From Actinomycetospora succinea (GTDB lineage Bacteria > Actinomycetota > Actinomycetes > Mycobacteriales > Pseudonocardiaceae), in the NCBI RefSeq assembly GCF_004363095.1, contig NZ_SNYO01000001.1:248001-312000 (forward strand): a stretch of DNA of 64,000 bases, read 5' to 3'. Below, one piece after another: positions 1 through 9,419 of the stretch. A program made the position numbers and the translations under genes. The notes under the pieces were generated by a model that saw only the letters and a program-made list of their open reading frames with translations, had not been told where the DNA came from and searched no databases. Each line of letters starts with the position of its first letter. Within the stretch, counting starts at the first letter, position 1.

Positions 1-8
1 TGCGAGGA

Positions 9-458
9 GTGCGGAAGTGCTCACGGACCGGGTGTGGTCACGCGGCCGTGGCCACCCTGACCTATGTCTACTCGGACTCGACCGCCGTGGTCGGTCCGCT
101 GGCGACGAGCGCCGAGCCGCACTCCTACGACCTCTGTGAACGCCACGCCGTCCGCCTCACCGCCCCGCGCGGGTGGGAGGTCGTGCGCTACGAGGGCGAG
201 TTCCCGGCGGAGCCCTCCGCCGACGACCTGACCGCCCTCGCCGAGGCCGTGCGCGAGGCCGGGCGGGCCGACCGCCCGCTCGACGGCGGCGACGGCCGGG
301 CGCGGGTGACCGCCGGGTCGGGCCTGGGGCAGGGGCTCCCGGGCCCGCCGCCGGGGGTGGCGAGCGGCATGGCCGGCGGCGTCGGCGGCGGTGTCGCGAG
401 CACGCCGACGGGCCGTCGGGGCCACCTCCGGGTGCTGCCCGACCCCGCCTCCTCCTGA
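9..458 (+). CDS. DUF3499 family protein (possibly 5'-truncated by window edge)
   Basis: A 149-residue protein whose first 60 residues carry the conserved DUF3499 core: the paired cysteines in KCSRTGCG, then TYVYSDSTAVVGPLAT and EPHSYDLCERHA. CxxxxC plus CxxH looks like a small zinc-binding site, but that role is inference. The C-terminal third is glycine/proline-rich and poorly conserved in kind. The GTG at 9 has no room for a ribosome site inside the window, and homologues usually have a few residues before RRCSRTGC, so the true start may lie upstream of base 1. In mycobacteria a DUF3499 gene sits beside whiB2 and the manB cluster, which fits manB following here. Function unknown. Confidence 0.8.
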   Translation: MRKCSRTGCGHAAVATLTYVYSDSTAVVGPLATSAEPHSYDLCERHAVRLTAPRGWEVVRYEGEFPAEPSADDLTALAEAVREAGRADRPLDGGDGRARVTAGSGLGQGLPGPPPGVASGMAGGVGGGVASTPTGRRGHLRVLPDPASS

Positions 459-584
459 CCCGTGCACTGATCGTTCCCGGACGGTCCGGGCCGTCCCGGA
501 ACGGTCGTGGGCCACCGTTCACCCATCGGCGGACGTGCCCGCCCGGCGGGCGCAGGGTGTCGGTCGCGCCGATAGGCTGAGGAC

Positions 585-2027
585 GTGGCCAGTGCGCAGC
601 AGGGGACACGAGAGGCTCCGGACAGGGCCCAGGTGATCGACCAGGTCATCAAGGCCTACGACATCCGCGGGCTGGTGGGCAGCCAGCTCGACACGACCTT
701 CGTCCGCGACGTGGGTGCGGCCTTCGCGCGGGTCCTGCTCGACGAGCAGGAGCAGGGCACGGGGTCGGGCCTCGGCGGCGGCAAGGGCGTCGTCGTCGCC
801 CACGACATGCGCGAGTCGTCGCCCGAGCTCTCCGAGGCGTTCGCCGAGGGCGTCACGTCGCTCGGCGTCGACGTCGTCGCCATCGGCCTGGCCAGCACCG
901 ACGAGCTCTACTACGCCTCGGGCGCCCTCGAGATGCCCGGCGCGATGTTCACCGCCAGCCACAACCCGGCGACCTACAACGGCATCAAGCTCTGCCGCGC
1001 CGGCGCGGCGCCCGTGGGCCAGGACTCCGGGCTCGACGAGATCGCCGCGCTGCTCGACCGCGGGCCGGGCGAGGTCACCCCGGACTCCGGCGCGCGCGGC
1101 ACCGTGAGCCACCGCGACCTCCTCGAGGACTACGCGGCGTTCCTGCGCTCGCTGGTCGACCTCTCGGGCATCCGCCGGCTCTCGATCGTCGTCGACGCGG
1201 GCAACGGCATGGCCGGGCACACCGTGCCCGCGGTGACGGACCCGCTGCCGATCGAGGTCGAGCCGCTCTACTTCGAGCTCGACGGCTCGTTCCCCAACCA
1301 CGAGGCCAACCCGCTCGACCCCGACAACCTGCGCGACCTGCAGCGCAAGGTGATCACGCTCGGCCGCGTCGACGCCGGTCTGGCCTTCGACGGCGACGCC
1401 GACCGCGTGTTCCTCGTCGACGAGAAGGGCGACGCCGTCAGCCCCAGCGCGATCACCGCGCTCGTCGCCAGCCGCGAGCTGGCCAAGCACCCCGGCTCCA
1501 CGGTGATCCACAACCTGATCACCTCGCGGGCCGTCCCCGAGATCGTCACCGAGGCCGGCGGCACGCCCGTGCGCTCGCGGGTCGGGCACTCGTTCATCAA
1601 GGGCACGATGGCCGAGACCGACGCCGTGTTCGGCGGGGAGCACTCGGCGCACTACTACTTCCGCGACTTCTGGCGCGCCGACTCCGGCATGCTCGCGGCC
1701 CTGCACGTCCTGGCCGCCCTGGGCGAGCAGGACCGGCCGCTCTCGGAGCTGATGGCGCAGTACTCGCGCTACGCCGCGTCGGGCGAGGTCAACTCGACGG
1801 TCGACGACCCGCGCGCCGTGATGGCCGAGGTGGAGCAGACCTTCGGTGGGCGCGACGGCGTCACCACCGACGACCTCGACGGTCTCACCGTGACGCTTCC
1901 CGACGGCTCCTGGTTCAACCTGCGCCCGTCCAACACCGAGCCGCTGCTGCGGCTCAACGTCGAGGCCGCCGACGACGACGCCGTGGCCGCGCTGCGCGAC
2001 GAGGTCCTCGGCCTCGTCCGCGGCTGA
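585..2027 (+). CDS. manB: Phosphomannomutase/phosphoglucomutase
   Basis: Interconverts mannose-6-phosphate and mannose-1-phosphate, feeding GDP-mannose for mannosylated lipids, glycoproteins and polysaccharides in the cytoplasm. The 480 residues contain the whole alpha-D-phosphohexomutase signature set: the phosphoserine loop TASHNPATYNG (Ser125), the metal site DGDADR, the sugar-binding GEHSAHYYF and the phosphate loop RPSNTEP. Length is normal for the family. The GTG start has no Shine-Dalgarno; instead TAGGCT at 573-578 ends 6 bases before it, as in leaderless transcripts. It heads a run of four same-strand genes with small gaps (manB, Trm112-like, SIS isomerase, manA), matching the order in Mycobacterium. 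Phosphoglucomutase activity as a side reaction is possible and cannot be excluded from sequence. Confidence 0.95.
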   Translation: MASAQQGTREAPDRAQVIDQVIKAYDIRGLVGSQLDTTFVRDVGAAFARVLLDEQEQGTGSGLGGGKGVVVAHDMRESSPELSEAFAEGVTSLGVDVVAIGLASTDELYYASGALEMPGAMFTASHNPATYNGIKLCRAGAAPVGQDSGLDEIAALLDRGPGEVTPDSGARGTVSHRDLLEDYAAFLRSLVDLSGIRRLSIVVDAGNGMAGHTVPAVTDPLPIEVEPLYFELDGSFPNHEANPLDPDNLRDLQRKVITLGRVDAGLAFDGDADRVFLVDEKGDAVSPSAITALVASRELAKHPGSTVIHNLITSRAVPEIVTEAGGTPVRSRVGHSFIKGTMAETDAVFGGEHSAHYYFRDFWRADSGMLAALHVLAALGEQDRPLSELMAQYSRYAASGEVNSTVDDPRAVMAEVEQTFGGRDGVTTDDLDGLTVTLPDGSWFNLRPSNTEPLLRLNVEAADDDAVAALRDEVLGLVRG

Positions 2028-2048
2028 TCCGACCGAGGAGGAGACCCG

Positions 2049-2291
2049 ATGCCGCTCGGTCTGGACCCCGACCTGCTGGAGATCCTGGCCTGCCCCGCGC
2101 CCGACCACGGCGCGCTGCGCCCGGGCACGCCCGAGGACGCCGAGGCCCCCGCGTTGACCTGCACCGTCTGCGACCGGCGCTACCCGGTCACCGACGGCAT
2201 CCCGGTGCTCCTGTTGTCCGAGGCGACCGGGGGCCCCGAGCACCTCGGGACGCGAAGCGGAGCGGAGCCGGACCCGACGGCTCGGGGGTGA
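2049..2291 (+). CDS. Trm112-like small zinc-ribbon protein
   Basis: An 80-residue protein of the Trm112/UPF0434 type. It has LEILACPAPDHGAL near the N-terminus and LTCTVCDRRYPVTDGIPVLL further on, the usual layout of short bacterial Trm112-like proteins. The CxxC (CTVC) and the earlier single cysteine are candidate metal ligands; the first CxxC of classic members is reduced to one cysteine here. The ATG is preceded by GAGGAGGAG at good spacing. It lies between manB and the SIS gene, 21 bases after the first and 6 before the second, so it is almost certainly cotranscribed. Eukaryotic Trm112 activates methyltransferases; the role of the actinobacterial form in a mannose-phosphate operon is not known. 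Confidence 0.85.
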   Translation: MPLGLDPDLLEILACPAPDHGALRPGTPEDAEAPALTCTVCDRRYPVTDGIPVLLLSEATGGPEHLGTRSGAEPDPTARG

Positions 2292-2297
2292 GCCACG

Positions 2298-3422
2298 ATG
2301 CTCGACGACGCCCTGCTCTCCGACGAGTCGCGCCTGATCGCCGCCGACCACGACGGCATCCTGCGCGCGGTGGCGACTGCGGGCGCCCAGGTGCGGGCGA
2401 CGGCGGAGGCCGCCCGTGAGGCCGGCGTGCACCGCGAGCTCGCGGGCCTGCGGCCCCGCGCGCTGGTGCTGCTGACCCGGCCCGGCACCACCGAGTCCGC
2501 CTGCCGGCTGATGGCCGCGCTGCTGACCCCGACGGCGCCGCTGCCGGTGATCGTCAGCGGGGTCGCGCCTCCGTGGCTGGGCCCGCTCGACGTCGTCGTC
2601 GCCACCCACCGCGGGCGCGAGGGCGACCCGGTCGAGGCCGACGTCGCCGAGTCGGTGCACCGCGCGGTGCGCCGCGGCGCCCACGTCGTGCTCACCGGGC
2701 CGGGTGAGGGCCCGGCGGCGGCCGCCGGCGCCGGGCGCGCGCTCGCGGTCACGCCCCGGATGACCGTCGGGGTCCCCGGCGAGGACCTCGACGGGCTCGA
2801 CACCGCCACGGTGCTGGCCACCGGCCTGGCCGTGGCCGGCGCGCTCGAGCTCCTCGACCTGGACCTCGACGACCTCGCCGACCGCCTCGACGCCGAGGCC
2901 GAGCGCGACGGCCCGCGCGGGGAGGCGTTCGTCAACCCGGCGAAGAGCCTGGCGCTGCGCCTCGCCGAGCGGACCCCGCTGCTGTGGGGCGCCGACCCGG
3001 TCGCCGGCCTGCTCGCGGGTTACGGCGCGACCGTCCTGGCCACCCACGCGGGGGTGGTCGCCCAGGCCACCACCGCGGCCGCGGCCGGCGCCCAACCGGC
3101 GCTGCGGGCCCGGCTGGTCGAGAGCTCGGGGGAGGCGTCGATCTTCGCCGACCCCTTCGACGACCCGGCCCCGGCGGCGCCGCCGCCCCGGCTGGTGCTG
3201 CTGGCCGTGCGTGAGGACCTCACGACGCGGCGGCTCGTCAGCGACGTCGGCGCCCGCCATCCGGGCGCGGACGTCCTGGAGATCGACGACGTCGAGCTGG
3301 CGGGGGAGGGCCCGTCGCCGGACGCGCTGCGCGCGGCCGTGCTCGCCACCCGGCTCGACTTCACCGCGGTCTACCTCGGCCTGGCCCTCGGGGCGCGGGC
3401 GCCCGGGGTCCGCACCGCCTGA
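2298..3422 (+). CDS. SIS-domain phosphosugar isomerase-like protein
   Basis: A 374-residue protein related to the bifunctional phosphoglucose/phosphomannose isomerase family and to mycobacterial Rv3256c, which has the same neighbours. The N-terminal half (LLSDESRLIAADHDGILRAV, then a hydrophobic PVIVSG stretch and a VVVATHRG strand) resembles a degenerate SIS sugar-binding fold. The second half includes NPAKSLALRLAERTPLLWG and LEIDDVEL. Classic catalytic residues are hard to place, so activity is uncertain: it may be a weak isomerase or a regulatory partner of ManA/ManB. It sits tightly between the Trm112-like gene and manA (24-base gap). Assignment to the SIS family is firm from context and fold-like pattern, function is inference. 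Confidence 0.8.
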   Translation: MLDDALLSDESRLIAADHDGILRAVATAGAQVRATAEAAREAGVHRELAGLRPRALVLLTRPGTTESACRLMAALLTPTAPLPVIVSGVAPPWLGPLDVVVATHRGREGDPVEADVAESVHRAVRRGAHVVLTGPGEGPAAAAGAGRALAVTPRMTVGVPGEDLDGLDTATVLATGLAVAGALELLDLDLDDLADRLDAEAERDGPRGEAFVNPAKSLALRLAERTPLLWGADPVAGLLAGYGATVLATHAGVVAQATTAAAAGAQPALRARLVESSGEASIFADPFDDPAPAAPPPRLVLLAVREDLTTRRLVSDVGARHPGADVLEIDDVELAGEGPSPDALRAAVLATRLDFTAVYLGLALGARAPGVRTA

Positions 3423-3446
3423 CCCACGACACGGAGGCACCAACAC

Positions 3447-4661
3447 GTGGAGGTCCTCAGGGGCAGCGTGCGCACGTACGCGTGGGGCTCCCGGACGCAC
3501 CTCGCCGAGCTCCTCGGTGACCCGGTCCCCTCACCCCACCCGCAGGCCGAGCTCTGGCTCGGCGCGCACCGCGACGAGCCCTCGCAGCTCACCGAGGGCG
3601 GCCGGTCGCTGGCCGACGTGCTGCGCGACGACCCGGCCGGCTCGCTCGGCCCGTCGCGCCGTGAGCGCTGGTCGGACCGGCTGCCCTACCTGCTCAAGGT
3701 GCTGGCGGCCGAGGAGCCGCTGAGCCTGCAGGCCCACCCGTCAGCCGAGCAGGCCGCGGCGGGCTATGCGCGCGAGGAGGCGGCGGGCGTGCCGCGCACC
3801 GCCGCGGACCGGAACTACCCGGACCCGCTGCCGAAGCCCGAGCTGCTCTGCGCGCTCACCGAGTTCCACGCGCTGGCGGGGTTCCGCGACCCGGCACAGA
3901 CCGTGCGCCTGCTGCGGGCCCTCGACGTGCGGGCGCTCGACCACCACACCGAGCTGCTCGCCGCGCAGCCCGACGCCGACGGCCTGCGGGCGCTGTTCAC
4001 CACGTGGATCACGCTGCCGCAGCGGGCGGTCGACGACCTGGTGCCCGCCCTGCTCGACGGCTGCGTGGCGCACGCCCGCGCGCACGGCGAGTTCACCACC
4101 GAGGCGCGCACGCTGCTCGACCTCGGCGAGCGCTACCCCGGGGACGCCGGGGTCCTCGCCGCGCTGCTGCTCAACCGCGTGGCCCTGCAGCCCGGGCAGT
4201 GCCTCTACCAGCCGGCGGGCTCGCCGCACTCCTACCTGGCCGGGGCCGGCGTGGAGCTCATGGCGAACTCCGACAACGTCCTGCGCTGCGGGCTGACCCC
4301 GAAGCACGTCGACGTCCCCGAGCTGCTGCGGGTGCTCGACTTCGCGCCCGGCGCGCCGACGCTGCTCTCCGGGGAGGGCGAGGGACCCGTCACCCGGTTC
4401 GCGCCGTCGGAGTACTTCAGCCTCGCCCGCTGCGCGTTCGACGGCACCGAGGAGAAGGACGCCGACCTCGGCATCGAGGGCCCCCGGATCGTCATCGCCG
4501 TCGAGGGCACCGTCCGGCTGGGCACGTCGCGGGGCCAGACCCGGGACGTCGCGCGCGGCACGGCCGCCTGGGTGCCGGCGTGCGACGGCCCGGTGACGAT
4601 CGCCGCGGTCGACGGCCCGGCGCTGGCGTTCGCCGCGGCGGACGGGCTGGGCGACGGGTAG
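3447..4661 (+). CDS. manA: Mannose-6-phosphate isomerase, class I
   Basis: Zinc enzyme that converts fructose-6-phosphate to mannose-6-phosphate, the entry to the GDP-mannose pathway served by the upstream manB. The 404-residue sequence has the class I hallmarks: an early RTYAWGSRTHLAELL, the zinc-site helix region LKVLAAEEPLSLQAHPS, KPELLCALTEFHALAGFR, and the cupin core LYQPAGSPHSYLAGAGVELMANSDNVLRCGLTPKHVD. The GTG start at 3447 follows a GGAGG at good distance. Length is typical for type I PMI. It closes the mannose cluster; the next gene has its own promoter-like TAGATT and ribosome site, so the operon probably ends here although I see no clear terminator. Confidence 0.95.
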   Translation: MEVLRGSVRTYAWGSRTHLAELLGDPVPSPHPQAELWLGAHRDEPSQLTEGGRSLADVLRDDPAGSLGPSRRERWSDRLPYLLKVLAAEEPLSLQAHPSAEQAAAGYAREEAAGVPRTAADRNYPDPLPKPELLCALTEFHALAGFRDPAQTVRLLRALDVRALDHHTELLAAQPDADGLRALFTTWITLPQRAVDDLVPALLDGCVAHARAHGEFTTEARTLLDLGERYPGDAGVLAALLLNRVALQPGQCLYQPAGSPHSYLAGAGVELMANSDNVLRCGLTPKHVDVPELLRVLDFAPGAPTLLSGEGEGPVTRFAPSEYFSLARCAFDGTEEKDADLGIEGPRIVIAVEGTVRLGTSRGQTRDVARGTAAWVPACDGPVTIAAVDGPALAFAAADGLGDG

Positions 4662-4753
4662 GAGCCCTCGCGCGGGCCGGGCGTTAGATTTCACCCAGCA
4701 CTCACATCTCGCCCAGATCAGAACCGGCCGAGTCCATCCCCTGGAGGCACCCC

Positions 4754-5713
4754 GTGTCCGCATCCGGAGGCGGCAAGGCGATCATCGCCGCGCTGGCCGC
4801 CAACGCCGGCATCGCCGTGGCCAAGTTCGTCGGCTTCGTCATCACGGGCTCGTCCTCGATGCTCGCCGAGAGCGTCCACTCGGTCGCCGACACCGGCAAC
4901 CAGGGCCTGCTCCTGCTCGGCCGCAAGCGCGCCAAGCGGGCCGCGACGCCCGAGCACCCGTTCGGCTTCGGCCGTGACCGGTTCTTCTACTCGTTCGTCG
5001 TGGCGCTGCTGCTGTTCAGCCTCGGCTCGGTGTTCGCGATCTACGAGGGCATCCACAAGCTCTCGTCGCACGAGGAGCTGACCTCGCCGATCGTCGCGGT
5101 GGTCATCCTCGTCGTGGCGATCGTGCTCGAGGGGTTCAGCTTCCGGACCGCCGTGCACGAGTCCCGCGAGCTCAAGGGCGACGCCACCTGGTGGGGCTTC
5201 ATCCGCCAGTCGGTCAACCCCGAGCTGCCGGTCGTGCTCCTCGAGGACACTGGCGCGCTGATCGGCCTCGTCCTGGCCCTGGGCGGCGTCGGCCTCTCCA
5301 CGCTGACCGGCGAGCCGATCTGGGACGCCGTGGGCACCATCTGCATCGGCGTGCTGCTCGGCGTCATCGCGGTCATCCTCATCGTCGAGACGAAGAGCCT
5401 GCTCATCGGCGAGGGCGCGAGCCCGCCGCTGGTCCGGACGATCACGGACTCGCTGGTCGGCGGGCCCGTCGAGCGCGTCATCCACCTCCGGACCCAGTAC
5501 CTCGGTCCCGAGGAGCTGCTGGTCGCCGCCAAGATCGCGGTCTCGTCGTCGCTGCCGACCGAGGTGGTCGCCGAGGCGATCGACAACGCCGAGGCCCGGC
5601 TGCGCGCGGCGGTGCCCGAGGCCCGACTCGTCTACCTCGAGCCCGACCTGGACCGGAGCGACGCCGGGCCCGTCGACGAGGCGCTCGACCCCACCCCCGC
5701 TGAGCCGCGCTGA
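4754..5713 (+). CDS. Cation diffusion facilitator (CDF) family transporter
   Basis: Inner-membrane metal/proton antiporter of 319 residues that would export a divalent cation such as zinc, cobalt or manganese; the metal cannot be told from sequence. Hydrophobic segments recur through residue 230. The first contains the family motif SSMLAESVHSVADTGNQ with the HxxxD metal ligands, followed by HPFGFGRDRFFYSFVVALLLF. The C-terminal 90 residues form the cytoplasmic dimerisation domain (VERVIHLRTQYLGPEELLVAAKI). GTG at 4754 has GGAGG six bases upstream. A perfect hairpin follows the stop at 5719. A paralogue with the same layout is encoded at 32397-33419; both are of the longer type with an inserted loop between membrane segments. 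Confidence 0.9.
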   Translation: MSASGGGKAIIAALAANAGIAVAKFVGFVITGSSSMLAESVHSVADTGNQGLLLLGRKRAKRAATPEHPFGFGRDRFFYSFVVALLLFSLGSVFAIYEGIHKLSSHEELTSPIVAVVILVVAIVLEGFSFRTAVHESRELKGDATWWGFIRQSVNPELPVVLLEDTGALIGLVLALGGVGLSTLTGEPIWDAVGTICIGVLLGVIAVILIVETKSLLIGEGASPPLVRTITDSLVGGPVERVIHLRTQYLGPEELLVAAKIAVSSSLPTEVVAEAIDNAEARLRAAVPEARLVYLEPDLDRSDAGPVDEALDPTPAEPR

Positions 5714-5718
5714 TCGCG

Positions 5719-5750
5719 GCCGACCGGACGCCGCGGGGCGTCCGGTCGGC
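5719..5750 (+). terminator. Intrinsic-type hairpin after the CDF gene
   Basis: Perfect 14-bp inverted repeat (GCCGACCGGACGCC, loop GCGG, GGCGTCCGGTCGGC) that begins six bases after the CDF stop. No U-tract follows, as usual for high-GC actinobacterial terminators. Confidence 0.75.
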
Positions 5751-5867
5751 ACAACGAGGTGAACACGCCGTCACGGATCTGGTCGTCTCCGTACTCATCC
5801 GGGGGGTCTGCGGGCGTAAGGTCCCGCCCGACCACGGACTGATTCGGTCGGACCTTCAGGAGTGCCC

Positions 5868-7424
5868 ATGACGTCGACCCAGCCGCAAGGCGGGCTCTTC
5901 CGGACCAAGTCGGTGGAACAGTCCATCGCCGATACCGACGAGCCGGGCAGCAAGCTCCGGCGCGAGCTCGGTGCCTTCGACCTCACCGTCTTCGGTGTCG
6001 CCGTCCTCATCGGCGCCGGCATCTTCACCATCACGGCGCGCGTCGCCGGCGACATCACCGGCCCCGCCATCGCGATCTCGTTCGTGATCGCCGCGATCGC
6101 CTGCGGGTTCGCCGGCCTGTGCTACGCCGAGTTCGCCTCGACGGTGCCGGTGGCCGGCAGCGCCTACACGTTCTCCTACGCGACGTTCGGCGAGTTCATC
6201 GCCTGGATCATCGGCTGGGACCTCATCCTCGAGTACGCCCTCGGCGCGGCCGTGGTCTCGAAGAGCTGGGCGCAGTACCTGGGCGAGCTCTTCGGCGGCA
6301 GCAGCACCGCGGCCTCGCTCGAGCTCGGCCCGGTGACCTTCGACTGGGGCGCCGTGCTGGTCATCGGCGCCCTGACGGTGGTCCTCGTCCTGGGCATCAA
6401 GCTCTCGAGCCGGGTCAGCACGATCATCACCTCGATCAAGGTGCTCGTCGTGCTGCTCGTCATTGTGGTCGGCCTGTTCTACATCAAGGCCCAGAACTAC
6501 TCGCCGTTCATCCCGCCGCCCGGGGGCGAGCAGGAGAGCGGGGGCGGGGCCGACGCGTCGCTGCTGTCGCTCATCGCGGGCAGCGAGGGGTCGACGTTCG
6601 GCATCTACGGCCTGCTCGCCGGCGCCTCGCTCGTGTTCTTCGCCTTCATCGGCTTCGACGCGGTGTCCACCACCGCCGAGGAGACCAAGAACCCCCAGAA
6701 GGACCTGCCCCGCGGCATCCTCGGCTCGCTCGGCGTCGTCACGGTCCTCTACGTCGCGACGTCGCTCGTGCTGGTGGGCATGGTCAGCTACACCCAGCTC
6801 GCCACCCCGCCCGGCAGCGAGGAGAGCGCCACGCTGGCCACGGCGTTCTCGCTGGTCGGCGCCAACTGGGCGTCCACGGTGATCTCCATCGGCGCGCTCG
6901 CCGGCCTCACCACCGTCGTCATGGTGCTGATGCTCGGCCAGAGCCGGGTCTTCTACGCGATGAGCCGCGACGGGCTGCTCCCGCGCAACCTCGCGCAGAC
7001 GGGCTCCCGGGGCACCCCGGTGAAGATCACGATCATCATCGGCGTGCTGTGCGCCGTGCTGGCCGGTTTCTTCCCGATCGACGAGCTCGAGTCGATGGTC
7101 AACATCGGCACGCTGTTCGCTTTCGTGCTGGTCGCGGTGGGCACGGTCTACCTGCGGCGTCGCCGGCCCGACCTCCAGCGGAGCTTCACCGTCAAGGCCC
7201 TGCCGGTGGTGGCCACGCTCGCGGTGATCAGCTGCCTGTGGTTGATGATCAACCTGACCGTCGAGACGTGGATCCGGTTCATCGTCTGGATGGTCCTCGG
7301 CGTGGTCATCTACTTCGCCTACTCGCGCCGCAACTCCGTGCTCGGCAAGCGCGAGCGCGGCGAGGAGGCCTCGGTGACCAACCCGGGCGGCGGCCCGACC
7401 GCTCCGCCGACCCAGCCGCAGTAG
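5868..7424 (+). CDS. APC-family amino acid permease
   Basis: Twelve-helix amino acid/polyamine/organocation transporter, 518 residues, in the cytoplasmic membrane. The N-terminus shows the cationic amino acid transporter signature: [38 protein letters not shown] and [20 protein letters not shown], with the unwound-helix GAGIF motif that binds the substrate amino group. [15 protein letters not shown] between helices 8 and 9 is another family motif. It resembles the permease that also lies between manA and ahcY in M. tuberculosis (Rv3253c). ATG 5868 is preferred over GTG 5862 because AGGAG at 5858-5862 is correctly spaced only for the ATG. The exact substrate is unknown. A shared terminator separates it from the convergent acyl-CoA synthetase gene. 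Confidence 0.92.
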   Translation: MTSTQPQGGLFRTKSVEQSIADTDEPGSKLRRELGAFDLTVFGVAVLIGAGIFTITARVAGDITGPAIAISFVIAAIACGFAGLCYAEFASTVPVAGSAYTFSYATFGEFIAWIIGWDLILEYALGAAVVSKSWAQYLGELFGGSSTAASLELGPVTFDWGAVLVIGALTVVLVLGIKLSSRVSTIITSIKVLVVLLVIVVGLFYIKAQNYSPFIPPPGGEQESGGGADASLLSLIAGSEGSTFGIYGLLAGASLVFFAFIGFDAVSTTAEETKNPQKDLPRGILGSLGVVTVLYVATSLVLVGMVSYTQLATPPGSEESATLATAFSLVGANWASTVISIGALAGLTTVVMVLMLGQSRVFYAMSRDGLLPRNLAQTGSRGTPVKITIIIGVLCAVLAGFFPIDELESMVNIGTLFAFVLVAVGTVYLRRRRPDLQRSFTVKALPVVATLAVISCLWLMINLTVETWIRFIVWMVLGVVIYFAYSRRNSVLGKRERGEEASVTNPGGGPTAPPTQPQ

Positions 7425-7437
7425 CCCTGCGCACGAC

Positions 7438-7469
7438 AGCGCCCCCGGAGCCTCGGCTCCGGGGGCGCT
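7438..7469. terminator. Bidirectional terminator hairpin
   Basis: Perfect 14-bp stem (AGCGCCCCCGGAGC / GCTCCGGGGGCGCT) with the four-base loop CTCG, lying between the stops of two convergent genes (permease at 7424, acyl-CoA synthetase at 7479). It can serve both transcripts. Confidence 0.85.
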
Positions 7470-7478
7470 CGTCGTCGC

Positions 7479-9113
7479 TCAGGCCTTCGCGGGCGCCTGG
7501 TGGCCGGCGAACTTCTCGCGCAGCGTCTTCTTCGAGAACTTGCCCGTCGAGGTCTTGGGCACCTCGTCGATGAAGACGACGTCGTCGGGCACCTGCCACT
7601 TCGCGACGCGGGTCGCGATGTGCTCGAGCACGGCCTCACGGGTGAGCTCGACGCCCTGCTTCGGCACGACGCACGCCAGCGGGCGCTCCGACCACTTCTC
7701 GTCGGGGATCGCGATGACGGCAGCCTCGGCGACGCCCTCCATCGACATGATCTCGTTCTCGAGGTCGACCGACGAGATCCACTCGCCACCGGACTTGACC
7801 AGGTCCTTGGTGCGGTCGACGAGCTTGACGTAGCCGTAGCGGTCGATCACCGCCACGTCGCCGGTCTTGAGCCAGCCGTCCTCGGTGAACTGCTTGCCGC
7901 CGTCCTCGTTGCGGTAGTACGAGGCGGCGATCCACGGCCCGGCGGCCTGGAGCTCGCCGGAGGTCTCGCCGTCCCAGGGCAGGACCTCGCCGGAGTCCGG
8001 GTCGCAGATGCGCAGGTCGACCAGCGGCGACGGGGTGCCCGCCGTGGCGCGCACGTCGGCGAGCTCGTCGTCGCCGAGGTCGTCGTGGACGCTCTTGAGG
8101 ACGCCGGTGGTGGCGATGGGGCTGGTCTCGGTCATGCCCCAGGCCTGGGTGATCGGCAGGCCGATCTTCTTGCGCCACGCCTCGGACAGCGACTTCGGCA
8201 CCGCCGACCCGCCGCAGAGCAGCAGGCGCAGGTCGGGCAGGTCGCCCTCGGAGAGCTCGGGCAGGACGCCCATCCAGATCGTCGGGACGCCCGCGGTGAC
8301 CGTGACCTCGTGGTCGCGCAGGATGCCGGCGATCGCCTTGGGGGTCATGTTCGGCCCGGGGAAGACGATCGAGGAGCCGGCGAACACCGCCGCGTACGGC
8401 GTGCCCCAGGCGTTGGCGTGGAACATCGGCACGATCGGCAGCAGGGTGTCGCGCTCGACGAGCCCGGCGACGTCGGCCATGAGCACGGCGATCGAGTGCA
8501 GCACCGAGCTGCGGTGCGAGTAGACGACGCCCTTGGGGTTGCCGGTGGTGCCCGACGTGTAGCACATCGCGGCGGCCTGGTTCTCGTCCGCGATCTCGAA
8601 GCGGCCGGCGAACGGCTCGACCGAGGCGAGCAGCTCGTCGTAGTCGAGGACGCGCTCGTCCTCGGGGATCGCCACGTCGGCGCCGTCGTCGATGACGATC
8701 ACCTTGCGGACCGTCGTCATCTCGTCGACGTGCGGCCAGAACTGCGGCAGCAGCGAGCGGTCGACGAAGACGACCTCGTCCTCGGCGTGGTTCGCGATGT
8801 AGATCAGCTGCTCGGTGAACAGCCGGATGTTCAGCGTGTGCAGCACGCGCCCGCTGCACGGCACGGCGAAGTACAGCTCGAGGTGCGCCGGGCTGTTCCA
8901 GCTGAACGTGCCCACCCGGCCCTCGGCGGAGACGCCGAGGGCGTCGAGCGCGGCCGCGGCCCGCCGGACCCGCTGGGCCCAGCTCGCGTAGTCGGTCCGG
9001 TGCACCGTGCCGCCCGCGCCGACGCCGACGATCGGCTTGTGGGCGAAGAGCTGCTCGGCGCGGTGGAACACGTGCGGCAGGGCGAGCGGGTAGTCCTGCA
9101 TCTGTCCGAGCAC
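7479..9113 (-). CDS. Long-chain fatty acid--CoA ligase (AMP-binding)
   Basis: Adenylate-forming enzyme of 544 residues that activates a fatty acid with ATP and CoA. It has the phosphate-binding loop [18 protein letters not shown] (from about residue 185), [10 protein letters not shown] as the adenine motif, [12 protein letters not shown], and the C-terminal [15 protein letters not shown] plus [13 protein letters not shown] with the catalytic lysine. The pattern fits medium/long-chain FadD proteins closest to the alkK/FadD group. I take GTG at 9113 as start because AGGAGG lies eight bases upstream and the protein then begins at the conserved [16 protein letters not shown] region; an open frame continues to 9311 without support. 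Substrate chain length cannot be read from sequence. It is transcribed toward the shared hairpin at 7438. Confidence 0.93.
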   Translation of the reverse strand: MLGQMQDYPLALPHVFHRAEQLFAHKPIVGVGAGGTVHRTDYASWAQRVRRAAAALDALGVSAEGRVGTFSWNSPAHLELYFAVPCSGRVLHTLNIRLFTEQLIYIANHAEDEVVFVDRSLLPQFWPHVDEMTTVRKVIVIDDGADVAIPEDERVLDYDELLASVEPFAGRFEIADENQAAAMCYTSGTTGNPKGVVYSHRSSVLHSIAVLMADVAGLVERDTLLPIVPMFHANAWGTPYAAVFAGSSIVFPGPNMTPKAIAGILRDHEVTVTAGVPTIWMGVLPELSEGDLPDLRLLLCGGSAVPKSLSEAWRKKIGLPITQAWGMTETSPIATTGVLKSVHDDLGDDELADVRATAGTPSPLVDLRICDPDSGEVLPWDGETSGELQAAGPWIAASYYRNEDGGKQFTEDGWLKTGDVAVIDRYGYVKLVDRTKDLVKSGGEWISSVDLENEIMSMEGVAEAAVIAIPDEKWSERPLACVVPKQGVELTREAVLEHIATRVAKWQVPDDVVFIDEVPKTSTGKFSKKTLREKFAGHQAPAKA

Positions 9114-9350
9114 GTCCGTGGCCTCCTGGATGACCGTTGTCCCCGGGCGGGGTCGTCTTGTGGTTCCGATCACGCATCCTACGTTTCCGGCGCCCGGAAT
9201 CACCCCCTCGCCGGAATCGGCGCCGTGGCGATCACGCGCGGTGGTGTGCGCGGTGTGACCCGGTCGACGCGCTCCGTGGGGACCCGAGCCGGACCTGCGC
9301 GGACGGGTCACCGGATGCGTGCGTCCGGTCCCGCGCGCGGCGCGCTGCGG

Positions 9351-9379
9351 TTGACCGGCTATGGGGCCTGTGCTGGACT
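9351..9379 (+). promoter_or_regulatory. Candidate sigma-70 promoter for the ahcY leader
   Basis: TTGACC at 9351-9356 and TGGACT at 9374-9379 are separated by 17 bases, giving an expected start near 9386. That start would place the whole candidate riboswitch (9420-9503) in the transcript. The -10 hexamer is imperfect, so this is a moderate call. Confidence 0.45.
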
Positions 9380-9419
9380 TCTGTCACGGCATCGATCGCA
9401 CACCTCGTGCGAACGGAAG

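Noticed and set aside
519-3500. A 993-codon open frame on the minus strand
   Set aside because: It is an antisense shadow of manB, the Trm112-like gene and the SIS gene. Its translation is Arg/Gly/Val-rich with no domain motif, a common artefact at this GC content.
9114-9311. N-terminal extension of the acyl-CoA synthetase
   Set aside because: The extra 66 residues lack homology and a ribosome site, whereas GTG 9113 has AGGAGG eight bases upstream and begins at the conserved domain.
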